Positions 24,815 to 34,990 of a stretch of DNA of 64,000 bases are shown one piece after another. The notes below the pieces were generated by a model, which was not told the DNA's origin, searched no databases, and saw nothing but the letters and a program-made list of their open reading frames with translations. The stretch is taken from the NCBI RefSeq assembly GCF_009183415.1, contig NZ_WEHU01000021.1, positions 1 to 64,000 of the forward strand, in the 5' to 3' direction. The position numbers and the translations under genes are program-made. Source of the stretch: Bacillus sp. B1-b2 (GTDB lineage: Bacteria; Bacillota; Bacilli; Bacillales; Cytobacillaceae). Position 1 is the stretch's first letter, and each line of letters begins with the position of its first letter.

Positions 24815-27800
24815 TCAACTTAAAAGTGAAAGAATATCCTCTTCGGTCAATGAAGAAATCATTTTCTCTTCTGAATCGATGATTTCATCCACCAGTCTTT
24901 TTTTCTTATCCTGTAATTCTGTCATTTTTTCTTCAATCGTCCCTCTAGTTAAAAGCTTTATTACTTGCACCTCATTTTTCTGTCCTATTCTATGTGCACG
25001 ATCTGTTGCTTGCTCTTCAACAGCAGGATTCCACCATGTATCATACATAATCACTGTATCAGCAGTCATTAAATTAAGGCCAGTTCCTCCTGCTTTTAAG
25101 CTTATTAAAAAGAAGTCACACTCTCCAACGTTATATCGGTGACATAATTCCACTCTCTCCTCAGAAGGGGTACTGCCATCTAAATAGAAAAAAGGAACTT
25201 CTAATTTTGTTAATTCATGTCCTATTATGCCAAGCATACTAGTAAATTGGGAGAATATCAGTACTCTTCTTTGCGAGTTTTTTGCTTCTTCCACAAGTCT
25301 TACTAATTGATCAAGCTTTGCAGATCTACCTTGATAGTTATCTACAAATAAAGAGGGATGACAGCAAATTTGACGTAAGCGAGTTAAGCCAGCGAGAATA
25401 CGAATTTTATTTTTTCTAAGCGTTCCTTTATCTAAATGCTTTAATGCCTTGTGACGTAACTTAGCTAAATAAGCTGCATACAATGTCTTTTGTTCAGCGT
25501 ACAAATCGACGGAATCGCTCCACTGCACTTTACTTGGTAACTCTTGCAAGACATCTTCCTTCAATCTTCGTAGCATAAAAGGTTTAATCTTTCTGGCAAT
25601 TTGTTTATTGGTAAGGTTCGCGTATTCCTTTAACCCGTGAAATAATTCAGGAAAGACAATATGAAAAATAGACCATAAATCCTCAATGGCATTTTCCATT
25701 GGTGTTCCAGTTAAAGCAAATCTATTCTTTGCTTTTAGCTGCTTCACTGATTTAGCTGTTTGTGTTAAAGGATTTTTAAATGTTTGTGCTTCATCAAAAA
25801 AGATGGTCCTAAATACTTGTTGTTTATACCAACGAATATCTTTAACAAGTAAGGGATATGACGTAATAATAACATCGATTCCACCCAATTCCTTTTGCAT
25901 TTGCTCCCTTTGTTTTACACTACCATCTAAAATCAAGGTTTCTATATGTGGTGCAAACTTCATAAATTCATTTTGCCAATTGTAGATTAAAGAAGATGGA
26001 CAGACAATAAGCATCTTCTCCTTCTCACTACTACTCTTAGCTAATTCAGAGGCTATAAACGCAATACTTTGAATCGTTTTTCCTAACCCCATATCATCTG
26101 CAAGAATTCCACCAAAACCAAAGTGAGCTAATGTTTTAAGCCACTTAAATCCAGTAATTTGATAGTCCTTTAAAGTAGCTTGTAATTCAATTGGAACCTC
26201 TATTTCAAGGTCTTCTGGATGTCGTAATGACTTCATTAGATTCTTATAAGAATCTTCTAAATGAAAGAGAGGTCGCTCTTCTTCTATAATAGACAAGCTT
26301 TCCAATATACTAAGCTCAAATCCACTAACGACATCTTTATCTTTTATTTCCGGGGATAATAGAAATCTTCTTATTTCTTCCAGTTCTCGTGATTGTAAAG
26401 AAAACAAAGAGCCATCCTGTAAGCGATAATACTTTCTTTTTTCTTCTAATGCATCTAACATTCCTTTTATTTCTCTCTCTGGAAAACCTTCCATTTCAAA
26501 GGTGAATTCTAGCCAATTTGTTCGTTCCTTTTTAACCTTCACTGAAAATCTTGGCCAAGTTTTTTCTTTAAAAATACGGTTTCTTATAGCAGTTGTTGCA
26601 TAAACTTTCACGTGTTTCTGTAGCTTTGGAAGAATATAGGTTAGGAATTCAAACTCTAGCTCTTCATTATACAGAATATAACCACTTTCTGTATGGCCAA
26701 AAGAGCTTTGTTCCATTAATTCAAGAATATCCTGTTCTTTCTTCCTATCTCTATAGACTAATGAATCATCATTAATTTCTTGTTGTTCAACAGGATTAAT
26801 AATCAAATGATTATAGTGAAATTCCAAACTAGCTAGCAATCGATTATTCACTCGATCTAAGTATAGTTCAGCTTGTAAGGGAATTTTCTTCACTTGTTCT
26901 GCAGCATTCTCATTGAAAAATACATGTCCCAGCTTTTTTAAACTAGGTACAACCTTTTCCATAAAAAAATCTACTTGCTCAGGAGCAATGGGAATATGGT
27001 TGCTTCCAACCTTCTTCATCATCTTCTTTAATTCTGCTAACCGATTGAAGTCAGTAGCATTAAGTGAAGTAAATTCTCCTTTGTTTAATACCAACTGATA
27101 TGCTGGTAGAAGGATCATTTCATCCAAGCCCGTTATTTTTAACATATATTTATTTCTTTCATTTGAAGCGAAAATAAATTCGATTGGAAGAATTCCTTCA
27201 TTTATTCGATATTCTACTAAATCAGAGGAAGAATCATAAAAGAATGTTGGGATTTTCTCAAGAGCTTGGGATAATGGTAGCCACATAGAAGGTGGCAATC
27301 CAATGGCCTGCATTTCTTCTTTATTCAAGAAAAGCTCCTTCATTAAATCTGCATCACTATTTATTTTATTTAATTCGTTAAAAAGACTATACGTTTCTTC
27401 TGAGAAACAGTGGGAATATGGATTAAATCTAAACCCATTGCTGTATTCAAACTCTTGACTAGCTAGTACCTTAGACACAAACAGACGAATATCGTTAACT
27501 TTTTGTTTAGACACGATTAGTTCTAGACCTAGCATTTTTGGTTTAGCCTCTATATCCATTATCTTTAATAGACATTCCACAGAAAGTACTTCTCTATTTT
27601 CAAAGTGTTGTTGTTGTTTTGGACTTGCCGGTTGCTTAGAATGAAACAATTCCATAAAGTTGTCTGTTAACCGATTTTCCATTTGCTTGTTGGAAAGAGG
27701 TGACATCCCATTTTTTTTATTATATAAGCACTCTATTAATACAGCTGCTATATGCTGGCAATCCTTTTGAAAGGAAGCAAGCTTAGGACAGGTACATTGA

Positions 27801-27991
27801 GCTTGAATAGTATGATTTTTGATACTAATTTCCACATGAAAATCCTCAGATCCATGTACAATAGCTTTACAACCCTCATCATAATAAGCATTAAAGCTTA
27901 CTTTATTATTCTTAGAAAAAACTTCTCCCCTCTTATAGGAGACAATACCACATAAATCAATTATCTTTTTTTGTGTTAATGTAACATTCAA
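24815..27991 (-). CDS. SNF2-family DNA-dependent ATPase/helicase with SWIM zinc finger
   Basis: A protein of about 1058 aa. TTG at 27991 is the preferred start: it lies 9 bp after AAAAAGGAG, while the longer frame would begin with that same Shine-Dalgarno sequence. Residues about 55-85 hold a SWIM finger (CTCPKLASFQKDCQHIAAVL). After a long bacterial SNF2-associated region, the ATPase domain starts near residue 600 with DDMGLGKTIQ (motif I), FFDEAQTFKN (motif II) and LTGTPMENAIEDLWS (motif III). The helicase C half has ISLKAGGTGLNLM and EEQATDRAHRIGQ. It resembles Bacillus YwqA. Such proteins remodel protein-DNA or polymerase complexes. It stands alone, with no defence genes around it. Confidence 0.88.
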   Translation of the reverse strand: MNVTLTQKKIIDLCGIVSYKRGEVFSKNNKVSFNAYYDEGCKAIVHGSEDFHVEISIKNHTIQAQCTCPKLASFQKDCQHIAAVLIECLYNKKNGMSPLSNKQMENRLTDNFMELFHSKQPASPKQQQHFENREVLSVECLLKIMDIEAKPKMLGLELIVSKQKVNDIRLFVSKVLASQEFEYSNGFRFNPYSHCFSEETYSLFNELNKINSDADLMKELFLNKEEMQAIGLPPSMWLPLSQALEKIPTFFYDSSSDLVEYRINEGILPIEFIFASNERNKYMLKITGLDEMILLPAYQLVLNKGEFTSLNATDFNRLAELKKMMKKVGSNHIPIAPEQVDFFMEKVVPSLKKLGHVFFNENAAEQVKKIPLQAELYLDRVNNRLLASLEFHYNHLIINPVEQQEINDDSLVYRDRKKEQDILELMEQSSFGHTESGYILYNEELEFEFLTYILPKLQKHVKVYATTAIRNRIFKEKTWPRFSVKVKKERTNWLEFTFEMEGFPEREIKGMLDALEEKRKYYRLQDGSLFSLQSRELEEIRRFLLSPEIKDKDVVSGFELSILESLSIIEEERPLFHLEDSYKNLMKSLRHPEDLEIEVPIELQATLKDYQITGFKWLKTLAHFGFGGILADDMGLGKTIQSIAFIASELAKSSSEKEKMLIVCPSSLIYNWQNEFMKFAPHIETLILDGSVKQREQMQKELGGIDVIITSYPLLVKDIRWYKQQVFRTIFFDEAQTFKNPLTQTAKSVKQLKAKNRFALTGTPMENAIEDLWSIFHIVFPELFHGLKEYANLTNKQIARKIKPFMLRRLKEDVLQELPSKVQWSDSVDLYAEQKTLYAAYLAKLRHKALKHLDKGTLRKNKIRILAGLTRLRQICCHPSLFVDNYQGRSAKLDQLVRLVEEAKNSQRRVLIFSQFTSMLGIIGHELTKLEVPFFYLDGSTPSEERVELCHRYNVGECDFFLISLKAGGTGLNLMTADTVIMYDTWWNPAVEEQATDRAHRIGQKNEVQVIKLLTRGTIEEKMTELQDKKKRLVDEIIDSEEKMISSLTEEDILSLLS

Positions 27992-28111
27992 AAATCGAAT
28001 CTCCTTTTTCAATTGTTTTCTTTAAAATAACCTATCTCTTTCACTTTACTACTTTTCCCTTAAAAATTCTATCTAGTGATAGCGAGATTCGGGTAGTGGG
28101 AGATTTTATGT

Positions 28112-28150
28112 AAAAAAAAACTGAAGAAGCTTGACCTCTTCAGTTTTTTT
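28112..28150. terminator. Bidirectional terminator after the LLM oxidoreductase gene
   Basis: The stem CTGAAGA (28121-28127) and TCTTCAG (28137-28143), with A's before and T's after, works on either strand. It lies between the oxidoreductase and SNF2 genes, both on the minus strand. Confidence 0.82.
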
Positions 28151-28232
28151 ACATTTATTGCTTATTATTAACTAGAAGCAACTTTGCATATTCATTAATT
28201 GTTCAGGGACTGTTTGTTTCCCTTAATTGCAT

Positions 28233-29234
28233 TTAGTCATTCATACATGAGTGACCAATCAGTTTATAGGATTCCATTCTGTCATCTTTATAAAAGGTAT
28301 TTGTTATGATCATTAACTCATCCGCTAACATTTCCTGACTTATATCCTTTAACTGTTCTTTCACTTGGTTCTGGTTACCAACAATCATCTTACTTCTCAT
28401 CTGTTTTAATTTCTCTTTTTGTTTCTGTGTAATGGAGTAACTATCTATATCCTTAGCTGTTAAAAAACTTGTCGTGTCTACCCCTTCACTTTTCAGCAAT
28501 GAAAGAAGTAAAGAATAATAGGCAATGTTCTCTGCTTCTTCTGTTGTCTTTGCACAAATTACGGAGACAGCTACTATAACATATGGCTTGTTGGAAACTT
28601 TACTTTTCTTAAAAGCATCTCTATACTCCTGAATAATTTCTGCTCCTAAAGCATCACTCATAAAATGACCAAACACATAGGAAAGTCCCTTCGTAGCCGC
28701 CAGTGTTGCACTTTTTTTACTAGTACCTAGTAACCAAACAGATGGCGGCTCATTCGGAACTGGAGAGGCAGTCAAACTTACGAATGGATGCTCTACAGGA
28801 AAGTCACGATATAAGAAGTGAAGCAACTCATCAATAGATTCGGGTATCTTCCATACCTGCTGTAAATAATGATCAGAAAGTGCATTACTTGCCTCTGCTG
28901 GTCCACCTGGAGCTCTTCCTACCCCAACATCTACTCTGGAAGGGAATAATGTTTGTAGCATATTATAAGTCTCTGCCACTTTGTACGGCTTATAATACGG
29001 TAATAATACAGCACCTGAGCCAATAGATATTTTCTTCGTATTTGCACCTATATAACTAAGCATAACTTCTGGATTAGAGCATGCAAGTCCTTTTAAATCA
29101 TGATGTTCTGCAATCCAGTACCTCGTAAATCCAAATTCTTCTGCAAGTTTAGCTAATGTTAAGGAAGTATCTAGAGCATCTTTCGCTGTTTGACCTGCTG
29201 AAATAGGAGATTGATCCAGTACACTTAATCTCAT
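28233..29234 (-). CDS. LLM-class flavin-dependent oxidoreductase (luciferase-like)
   Basis: A 333-aa enzyme from ATG 29234, which lies 8 bp after GGAGG; the longer frame overlaps the previous gene. It has a bacterial luciferase-like TIM barrel: the start MRLSVLDQSPISAG, the FMN-site region FTRYWIAEHHDL, then IGANTKKISIGSGAVLLPYY and DVGVGRAPGG. These match the single-component MsnO8/YceB-type subgroup that oxidises small substrates with reduced FMN and O2. The true substrate is unknown. The DUF3219-like gene just upstream is on the same strand and may be co-transcribed. Confidence 0.85.
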   Translation of the reverse strand: MRLSVLDQSPISAGQTAKDALDTSLTLAKLAEEFGFTRYWIAEHHDLKGLACSNPEVMLSYIGANTKKISIGSGAVLLPYYKPYKVAETYNMLQTLFPSRVDVGVGRAPGGPAEASNALSDHYLQQVWKIPESIDELLHFLYRDFPVEHPFVSLTASPVPNEPPSVWLLGTSKKSATLAATKGLSYVFGHFMSDALGAEIIQEYRDAFKKSKVSNKPYVIVAVSVICAKTTEEAENIAYYSLLLSLLKSEGVDTTSFLTAKDIDSYSITQKQKEKLKQMRSKMIVGNQNQVKEQLKDISQEMLADELMIITNTFYKDDRMESYKLIGHSCMND

Positions 29235-29250
29235 AATAGATTCCTCCTTT

Positions 29251-29544
29251 TTATTCACCATCTATCTCCAGTAAACTCAAAGTAAATTCTCCAATATTTC
29301 CTTCTTTATAAAGATCTGTAATGGTTGTGTAAAACTGAACAATCTTACCATAAAAGGTTATATTGGAGGTAGGAATAAAAACATTAAATTCTTGTTTGTA
29401 AAGTAGAACGGTTATATCATGATATTCTTTACTCGTTACTGGGAAAACGATAGAAAGCTTATTTAGTCCATTTATTTTTTCCTCTTTTAGCTCTGAAACC
29501 AGTATAGGTACTTCATTTAAATATATTTTTTCCAAATCATTCAC
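29251..29544 (-). CDS. DUF3219 (YkvR-like) family protein
   Basis: A 97-aa protein of alternating strands without a signal peptide. The order of blocks (YLNEVPILVSELKE, FPVTSKEYHDITVLLYKQEF, ITDLYKEGNIGEFTLSLLE) resembles the small Bacillus YkvR/DUF3219 family, which has no known function. I recall this family from memory and cannot test it. The start is GTG 29544, or TTG 29535 with better spacing to AGAGGTGA. It lies 16 bp upstream of the LLM oxidoreductase start. Confidence 0.6.
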   Translation of the reverse strand: MNDLEKIYLNEVPILVSELKEEKINGLNKLSIVFPVTSKEYHDITVLLYKQEFNVFIPTSNITFYGKIVQFYTTITDLYKEGNIGEFTLSLLEIDGE

Positions 29545-29645
29545 CTCTTTTCCATTCAGTATATCTATCTAAAAAGAGAATTGCATCTTTCATGCATTAG
29601 AAGAGGAGCTGTAGTAGCAGCCCCTTCCATCTTTCTTCTATTTAA

Positions 29646-30545
29646 CTATCTGATAGATTCTTTCTTAACCACCTTCATGCTCCAAAAATAAAAGGCAATA
29701 AATAGAACAATAGACCAAATTAAGGTTAATAAAGGATTTCCTTCTGCCACTCTAAACAAACTAGGAATTTCTCCTGCGACAGAATCAGTTGTAGTAAATA
29801 ATAAACAGATAATCATGTTGTTTGCAGCATGTGCACCAATGGATAGCTCTAGACTTCCTGTTTTTACAGCAATGTAGGTTAGACCAAAGCCAGCCACAAT
29901 ATAATCAAGACCTACTAGAATAAAAGATTTGTTCATTTCAGGATTAGCAAAGTGTAAGGCACCAAAAATTATCCCTATCACAAGTGCTAACCAAAATGGT
30001 TTTTTTAGTATTTTTCCAATTAGTTGTAATAGTAACCCACGAAACATCAACTCTTCTGTTGTTGTTTGTATAGGCACAAAAACTAATACGACAAAAATTA
30101 AGAAAAGATATTCTTGAAGGGAAACGTTATTCCATTGATAATCATCAAAGTTGAAAATAAGGTCAATACCTGTTGTTAGCAGGAACAAGATAGCAAAAAT
30201 CGCAAATCCTAAAAATACTCTTCTCCAATTCCAGCTCTTTTCTGCCGTAACCAATGTGCGAAATTTTCTTTTATGTATAAAACGTACACTTATCCATAAA
30301 CCGACAAGAGCAAATAAATAGGGAATATGTGACAATAGTAGCCCTAAGACTTCATTTCCTCCTACTACTGTTGCTGATTCTAAATCAAAATAGGTACTGT
30401 CACTAGAATCTAACTCTACTCTTATTATTTCAATGATTGCATATACAATAGAACCGATAAGTACAAATAGTATCGTTACAAGAATGGAAGATACATAGCG
30501 GAGAAAGGTATTTTTTCCTTCCTTCACTTCTAGATAATTTTTCAC
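29646..30545 (-). CDS. CPBP-family intramembrane metalloprotease
   Basis: A 299-aa protein with about eight TM helices. It has the CPBP (Rce1/Abi) signature: Glu164-Glu165 and Arg169 (TEELMFRGLL), His198 (GALHFANPE) and His239 with Asn (GAHAANN). Members cleave substrates within the membrane or process peptides and bacteriocins, and some give self-immunity. No bacteriocin genes are near, so the role is open. GTG at 30545 follows AAAGGGTG. Confidence 0.87.
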   Translation of the reverse strand: MKNYLEVKEGKNTFLRYVSSILVTILFVLIGSIVYAIIEIIRVELDSSDSTYFDLESATVVGGNEVLGLLLSHIPYLFALVGLWISVRFIHKRKFRTLVTAEKSWNWRRVFLGFAIFAILFLLTTGIDLIFNFDDYQWNNVSLQEYLFLIFVVLVFVPIQTTTEELMFRGLLLQLIGKILKKPFWLALVIGIIFGALHFANPEMNKSFILVGLDYIVAGFGLTYIAVKTGSLELSIGAHAANNMIICLLFTTTDSVAGEIPSLFRVAEGNPLLTLIWSIVLFIAFYFWSMKVVKKESIR

Positions 30546-30595
30546 TATAACACCCTTTCTTCTATAAAAATAATGATTGGTCTATCTAAACACCT

Positions 30596-31357
30596 CTATT
30601 CCATTTTTTCCTTTAGTGCCTCGTATTGAAAACCTTTCAGAACATAGTTTTGTTTTTTATACATTTCTTTTGGGGTGTCTTCTCCATCAGCAAGCAAAAT
30701 AACCACTTTTTCAGGAAACTTTTCCATTACATATTTCTGTAATCTTGCGGCAATTCCTTTTCTCTGAAATTCCTCTATTACAAAGATCCCATCAATTTCA
30801 ACTGTTTTTTCTGCTATAATAACCTCTAATGCACCGGCAGGACGACCTTTATAATAGGCTAATAATTGAAGGAATGATGAGTTAGTAAAATTCTGTTTAT
30901 ACATATGTACTTTGCCATCCGCAAAGGATTTTCCATACTCAAGATCTTGGCTATATTCTAATTGTAAGAAATCCTCAAGATTATCACTTGTAACCTCTTT
31001 AATGATAATATCCGGATTTATACTTAATACAGGAAAATCAGAAGGATTAACTGCATATAGTTCTGTAAAACCAACTTCATAATCTTTTTTCAGTACTAAT
31101 TCTTCTAGTAATTTTTTCGGTAACTCGTTATTTTCAGGAAAAATAAATTTCAAATGCTCTTGACCTTTTTGATGATGGAAGCTTCTTAAATAGGCTTCTG
31201 CCTCTGTGAATCCTTCAATGGTGGGGACACTCTTAAATTGAATATAGTTACTGTCATACTGTAGTAGCATTTCTGGATTATGAACATGTTTCCAGTTTTC
31301 TGTTTCTTTTACTATTTGTCCTTCTTCATAAGTATAATCATATGAAATATCTTTCAA
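30596..31357 (-). CDS. GNAT-family N-acetyltransferase
   Basis: A 253-aa cytoplasmic protein. The C-terminal half carries the GNAT fold: IDGIFVIEEFQRKGIAARLQ near residues 180-205 fits the acetyl-CoA motif (Q/R-x-x-G-x-G/A), and YKKQNYVLKGF near 235 is the usual last strand. The N-terminal half is a diverged lobe. TTG at 31357 follows GGGG at good spacing. The substrate is unknown. It is monocistronic; the TnpB element lies upstream. Confidence 0.8.
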   Translation of the reverse strand: MKDISYDYTYEEGQIVKETENWKHVHNPEMLLQYDSNYIQFKSVPTIEGFTEAEAYLRSFHHQKGQEHLKFIFPENNELPKKLLEELVLKKDYEVGFTELYAVNPSDFPVLSINPDIIIKEVTSDNLEDFLQLEYSQDLEYGKSFADGKVHMYKQNFTNSSFLQLLAYYKGRPAGALEVIIAEKTVEIDGIFVIEEFQRKGIAARLQKYVMEKFPEKVVILLADGEDTPKEMYKKQNYVLKGFQYEALKEKME

Positions 31358-31449
31358 CTTTATTTTCCCCTTTCATGCTTGTTAACTAGCAAATTATGAT
31401 GTATTCCTTACCATGTTTCCATTTAATAGTAACCTATTTATCTTTTTGA

Positions 31450-31640
31450 ACTACCCACCACTTAGCACCTCATACGAGTTGCTTGAAGTGGGGGATTCCT
31501 AAGAACTTCACCCTATCGGGAAAATATTGATTAGGCTATCCCCGTAGTTCCTACGGTTAGAATTCTCATGGCTTCGTTTTTAAGATTTTGTCCTGCGTTA
31601 CGATCTCTATCATGATGTGTGCCACAAGAAGGGCAGTCCC
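31450..31640 (-). ncRNA. Candidate omegaRNA from the right end of the TnpB element
   Basis: In this family the guide RNA comes from the 3' end of tnpB and the following right-end sequence, with the guide being the flank just outside. Here the right-end hairpin is intact and ends in GTGGTGGGTAGTTC, with host sequence next to it. Boundaries are approximate and inferred. Confidence 0.45.
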
Positions 31641-32682
31641 ACTCACGAAGATTTAGATTTTTAACGTCTTTATTTTGGTAGCCACAACACGAACACAATT
31701 GAGAACTTGCAAAGGTTTTAGAGACGACAATGATTTGTTTATCGTACCATTTTGCTTTGTACTCGAGCATTGTGCGGAACTGTGACCAAGATACTTCACT
31801 GATTGCTTTGGCTAACTTGTGGTTCTTTTGCATATTGGAGACTTGCAAATCCTCTAATCCAACAACATCGTGGTTTTTGATGATATAAGTGGAGATTTTC
31901 TGCAGGTAGTCTGTTCTTACATTGGCTATTTTCTCGTGAATACGAGCTACTTTCTTTTTTTGTTTTTGATAGTTTTTGGCTTCATCCAATTTACATTTTC
32001 TTTTCAAAGCTGCTTGTTGCCGTCTAGAAAGAACACGCTGTGCATCAGCTAGTTTTCTTTCTAATGTACGGAACCATTTTGGATTGCCAAACACTTCACC
32101 CGTTGAAAGAATGGCAAAGTTTTTCAACCCTAAGTCAACACCAACAGAAGTATTTGTTTTTTCCAACGGGTATACTTCCACTTCTGCGAGAATGGATACA
32201 AAGTATTTCCCACTTGGATTTCGCCTAACAGTTGCGTTCAAAATGCGGCCCTCTACTTCTCGGCTTTTAGCAAAGCGAACAAGACCAAGTTTAGGCAGTT
32301 TGACCTTGTTATCTATAATGGCAATATTCTTGTTTGTTTCTTTAGTTATGTAAGATTGAATGTTATTTTTTTTAGATTTGAAACGTGGTGCTTGATTCTG
32401 TTTTTTGAAAAATCTCGCAAACGAATCCGCCAGGTTTTTTAGGGAGGATTGAAGGGCAATGCTGTCCACTTCTTTTAACCAAATGACTTCTTTTTTTAAC
32501 TGCGTTAATTCAGCAGAACAAGAATTGTAGGTTAATCCTTTGCCAGTTTCTTTATATGTATCATTCCATTGGGCTAAGAACCGGTTGAATACGAATCGAC
32601 TGCAGCCGATTGTTTTAGCAATCAGAATTTCTTGTTTTTTAGTTGGATAGATGCGAAACTTATAGGCTTTATTGACCAACAT
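31531..32682 (-). CDS. tnpB: RNA-guided endonuclease TnpB
   Basis: A full-length 383-aa protein. The N-terminal wedge and recognition region starts [17 protein letters not shown]. The split RuvC nuclease keeps all three acidic residues: Asp183 ([10 protein letters not shown]), Glu277 (VVGLEDLQ) and Asp360 ([10 protein letters not shown]). A zinc ribbon with Cys330, Cys333, Cys350 and Cys353 lies between the last two. TnpB cuts DNA guided by omegaRNA next to a short TAM and helps retain the element. Nothing looks broken, so the nuclease is likely functional. Confidence 0.93.
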   Translation of the reverse strand: MLVNKAYKFRIYPTKKQEILIAKTIGCSRFVFNRFLAQWNDTYKETGKGLTYNSCSAELTQLKKEVIWLKEVDSIALQSSLKNLADSFARFFKKQNQAPRFKSKKNNIQSYITKETNKNIAIIDNKVKLPKLGLVRFAKSREVEGRILNATVRRNPSGKYFVSILAEVEVYPLEKTNTSVGVDLGLKNFAILSTGEVFGNPKWFRTLERKLADAQRVLSRRQQAALKRKCKLDEAKNYQKQKKKVARIHEKIANVRTDYLQKISTYIIKNHDVVGLEDLQVSNMQKNHKLAKAISEVSWSQFRTMLEYKAKWYDKQIIVVSKTFASSQLCSCCGYQNKDVKNLNLREWDCPSCGTHHDRDRNAGQNLKNEAMRILTVGTTGIA

Positions 32683-32832
32683 TGTACTTCAACCCACCTT
32701 GGATAGAATATATGTTCCTATTTTACCATAGGATAGGATGTTTTGGCTACCGCCAACCGACATTCATCTCCCACCTACTCATTGGGCTACGCCCTACACA
32801 TTCCTTGAGGATGGGAGTCTTCTGTCGGAAGA

Positions 32833-32875
32833 TGATAAAAAAAGATGATGCCTCCGTTTTCGAAGCATCATCTTT
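32833..32875 (-). terminator. Terminator of the chemoreceptor gene
   Basis: A perfect 11-bp stem, AAAGATGATGC (32841-32851) and GCATCATCTTT (32865-32875). On the minus strand it is followed by a T run. It begins 5 bp after the stop codon. Confidence 0.87.
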
Positions 32876-32880
32876 ATTCG

Positions 32881-34851
32881 TTACACTGAGAATTGTCTTA
32901 ATAGAGTTTGTAACTCCTCAGACATATTAGCTAGTGATTTTGCAGAAAGGTTAACTTCTTCTAATGAAGCAATTTGCTCTTGGGTACTTGTTGCAATGCT
33001 ATCTGAGGAAGTAGCATTATCTCTTGCAATATCTGCCAATTTATTGGTAGTTTGAGAAACCAACTGTACCTCTTTTGATACAAATTCTGAAACGTTTGTA
33101 ACCTCATTTAATTGTGGGCCAATTTTTCTAACCCCTTTTAATATTTCTTCAAATTTAGTGATTGTCTCTGTAGATATTTGAATACCTGCTTCTACACTGC
33201 CAGCGGCTTGACTCATTTTCTCTACAGATTGTTTAGTATTCACTTGAATATCTTGAATTAACGTAGTAATTTGTTTAGCAGATTGTTGGGATTGCTCTGC
33301 TAGTCGTCTTACCTCTTCTGCAACTACTGCAAATCCTTTACCTTGTTCTCCTGCTCTAGCAGCTTCAATAGCTGCATTTAGAGCTAATAAGTTGGTCTGC
33401 TCTGCAATACCACTAATTACATTGATTATTTCATCAATCTCTTTAGAACGACTATATAATGTTTGGATGATAGCATCAGATTCATTTACATAAGTAGATA
33501 TTGTTTGCATTTGATCAACTGTTTGTTGAACAGATACTCCACCCACCTCAGCATGTTCCTCTGTTTTCTTCGCTTCTTCCGTCACTTCATCAATATGAAC
33601 AGATATTTTAGCCATTTTATCTACAATACTCGTCATAGCATCAGCTGTTTGTTTCATACCAGTCATTTGAGATTGAGCACCATTTGCCATTTCTTGAATG
33701 GATTGCCCAACATAAACCGTAGTTGTTGTAGTCTCTTCAGAAGCTGCAGATAGCTCTTCTGCTGAAGCTGCCACTTGTTCTGTATTCATATCTACTTGGA
33801 GAATTAACTCACGCAAATTCTCTTTCATAGAGTTAAAAGCATGACCTAGCTCCCCTAATTCATTATTACTTTTCACTGCAATATCATTTGTTAGATCACC
33901 TTTACTAATCACTTCTGCACTGTTTTTCAATGAATTTAAAGGCTTTGTAATAGATCTCGTTACTAAGATTGCTACAAATACTCCTATCACTACTGCTAGT
34001 ATCTCAATAATAACAATAGCTGTCACAATCGAAGAAGCACCTTCATTCGCTTCTTTATTAAAAATGGTACCAGCAACTTTCCAATCAGTTAATTTATTGG
34101 TAGTGAAAAGCATCTTTTTGCTATCACCTTCATAGTCATAATTAAATTGACCAGAATCTTTTTCATATAACTTTTCTATAAACGGCTCAGTGGGAACCAC
34201 GCCTGGCTTAACTGTCGGATGTGAAATGTAAGCTTTTTCTCTTCCTAATAATATGGCATAGCCCTCTTTGCCTATTGTCATTTTTTGAGTAACCGTATTG
34301 AGACTATCAATTTTTACATTAATACCAATAACACCTGAACCATCCTTTAATTTCTTCGAGATTGTTACTACGTTATCACCTGAAGAAGATTGATACGCAT
34401 CAGATATTACCACGTCAGATTGATTTATTGCATCTTTATACCAATCTCTTTCTCTTGGATCATAACCACTCGGTAATTCCTTTTTGGGATACTGAATCAT
34501 CTCACCAGAGGCTGTACCTAAGTATATACTATGATTTTCTGGATGTAATGCTGCATATTCATTTAATCTTTTTCGTAAGTCAGAACCTTCCTGACTACTA
34601 CTATTTTCTTTAGAAAGAATCTCTGCGAAATATTCTGCATCTGCAACTTTTTGTTGAACTAAATTAGTGATGGCATCATCTAATATCTCGATACTTTCTG
34701 CAGCAGTCTGAGAAATTTGAGTATCCACTGTTTTTATTGCATTAAAATAAGAAATAGTACCTAGCGTTATAACTGGTATTATCGCAAGTAATATAAAAGT
34801 AACTAGTAGCTTTAACTTAATCGTAAAGCGAACTTTTATTTTCTTCTTCAT
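32881..34851 (-). CDS. Methyl-accepting chemotaxis protein with dCache sensor
   Basis: A 656-aa membrane receptor. TM1 is at about residues 13-33, an extracellular double-Cache-like domain at about 40-275 ([18 protein letters not shown]), TM2 at about 278-300, HAMP at about 302-355 ([20 protein letters not shown]), and then the long cytoplasmic coiled coil. The signalling tip [20 protein letters not shown], followed by [18 protein letters not shown], is intact and couples to CheA/CheW. The ligand is unknown, though dCache domains often bind amino acids or organic acids. It is monocistronic. The ATG at 34851 lies after GGGG at long spacing. Confidence 0.92.
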   Translation of the reverse strand: MKKKIKVRFTIKLKLLVTFILLAIIPVITLGTISYFNAIKTVDTQISQTAAESIEILDDAITNLVQQKVADAEYFAEILSKENSSSQEGSDLRKRLNEYAALHPENHSIYLGTASGEMIQYPKKELPSGYDPRERDWYKDAINQSDVVISDAYQSSSGDNVVTISKKLKDGSGVIGINVKIDSLNTVTQKMTIGKEGYAILLGREKAYISHPTVKPGVVPTEPFIEKLYEKDSGQFNYDYEGDSKKMLFTTNKLTDWKVAGTIFNKEANEGASSIVTAIVIIEILAVVIGVFVAILVTRSITKPLNSLKNSAEVISKGDLTNDIAVKSNNELGELGHAFNSMKENLRELILQVDMNTEQVAASAEELSAASEETTTTTVYVGQSIQEMANGAQSQMTGMKQTADAMTSIVDKMAKISVHIDEVTEEAKKTEEHAEVGGVSVQQTVDQMQTISTYVNESDAIIQTLYSRSKEIDEIINVISGIAEQTNLLALNAAIEAARAGEQGKGFAVVAEEVRRLAEQSQQSAKQITTLIQDIQVNTKQSVEKMSQAAGSVEAGIQISTETITKFEEILKGVRKIGPQLNEVTNVSEFVSKEVQLVSQTTNKLADIARDNATSSDSIATSTQEQIASLEEVNLSAKSLANMSEELQTLLRQFSV

Positions 34852-34931
34852 TTCTAACTTTTCCCCCTACAAACCCAACATTTTGCTATATCTAGAATAT
34901 ATATCGGTAGAAGAGAAATAGTTTTAATAAG

Positions 34932-34954
34932 AAGACATCAAGAATGAGTGTCTT
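34932..34954 (-). terminator. Weak terminator after the RsbW-like gene
   Basis: A short stem, AAGACA (34932-34937) and TGTCTT (34949-34954), followed on the minus strand by CTTATT. It lies about 35 bp past the stop codon. Confidence 0.45.
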
Positions 34955-34990
34955 TTTATGGAGAAAAAATCACAAAAAATAGGAGTAGCT

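Larger units (their letters stand above)
31450..32830 (-). mobile_element. IS200/IS605-type element with TnpB only (IS1341-like)
   Basis: The element holds one gene, tnpB. The right end has the subterminal hairpin seen in this superfamily (31453-31494: CTACCCACCACTTAG paired with GAAGTGGGGG). The left end has a matching one (about 32765-32820: CTCCCACC paired with GGATGGGAG, with an inner GGGC-TAC-GCCC stem). The exact cleavage sites are not certain. No tnpA is present, so the element cannot transpose by itself. Confidence 0.8.

Noticed and set aside
24815-27991. SNF2 helicase as part of a phage-defence island
   Set aside because: No DISARM, restriction or nuclease partner genes are nearby; the SWIM-SNF2 architecture matches the common chromosomal YwqA-like protein.
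29646-30545. CPBP protease as a bacteriocin immunity gene
   Set aside because: No bacteriocin precursor, modification or export genes are adjacent, so only the general family call is kept.
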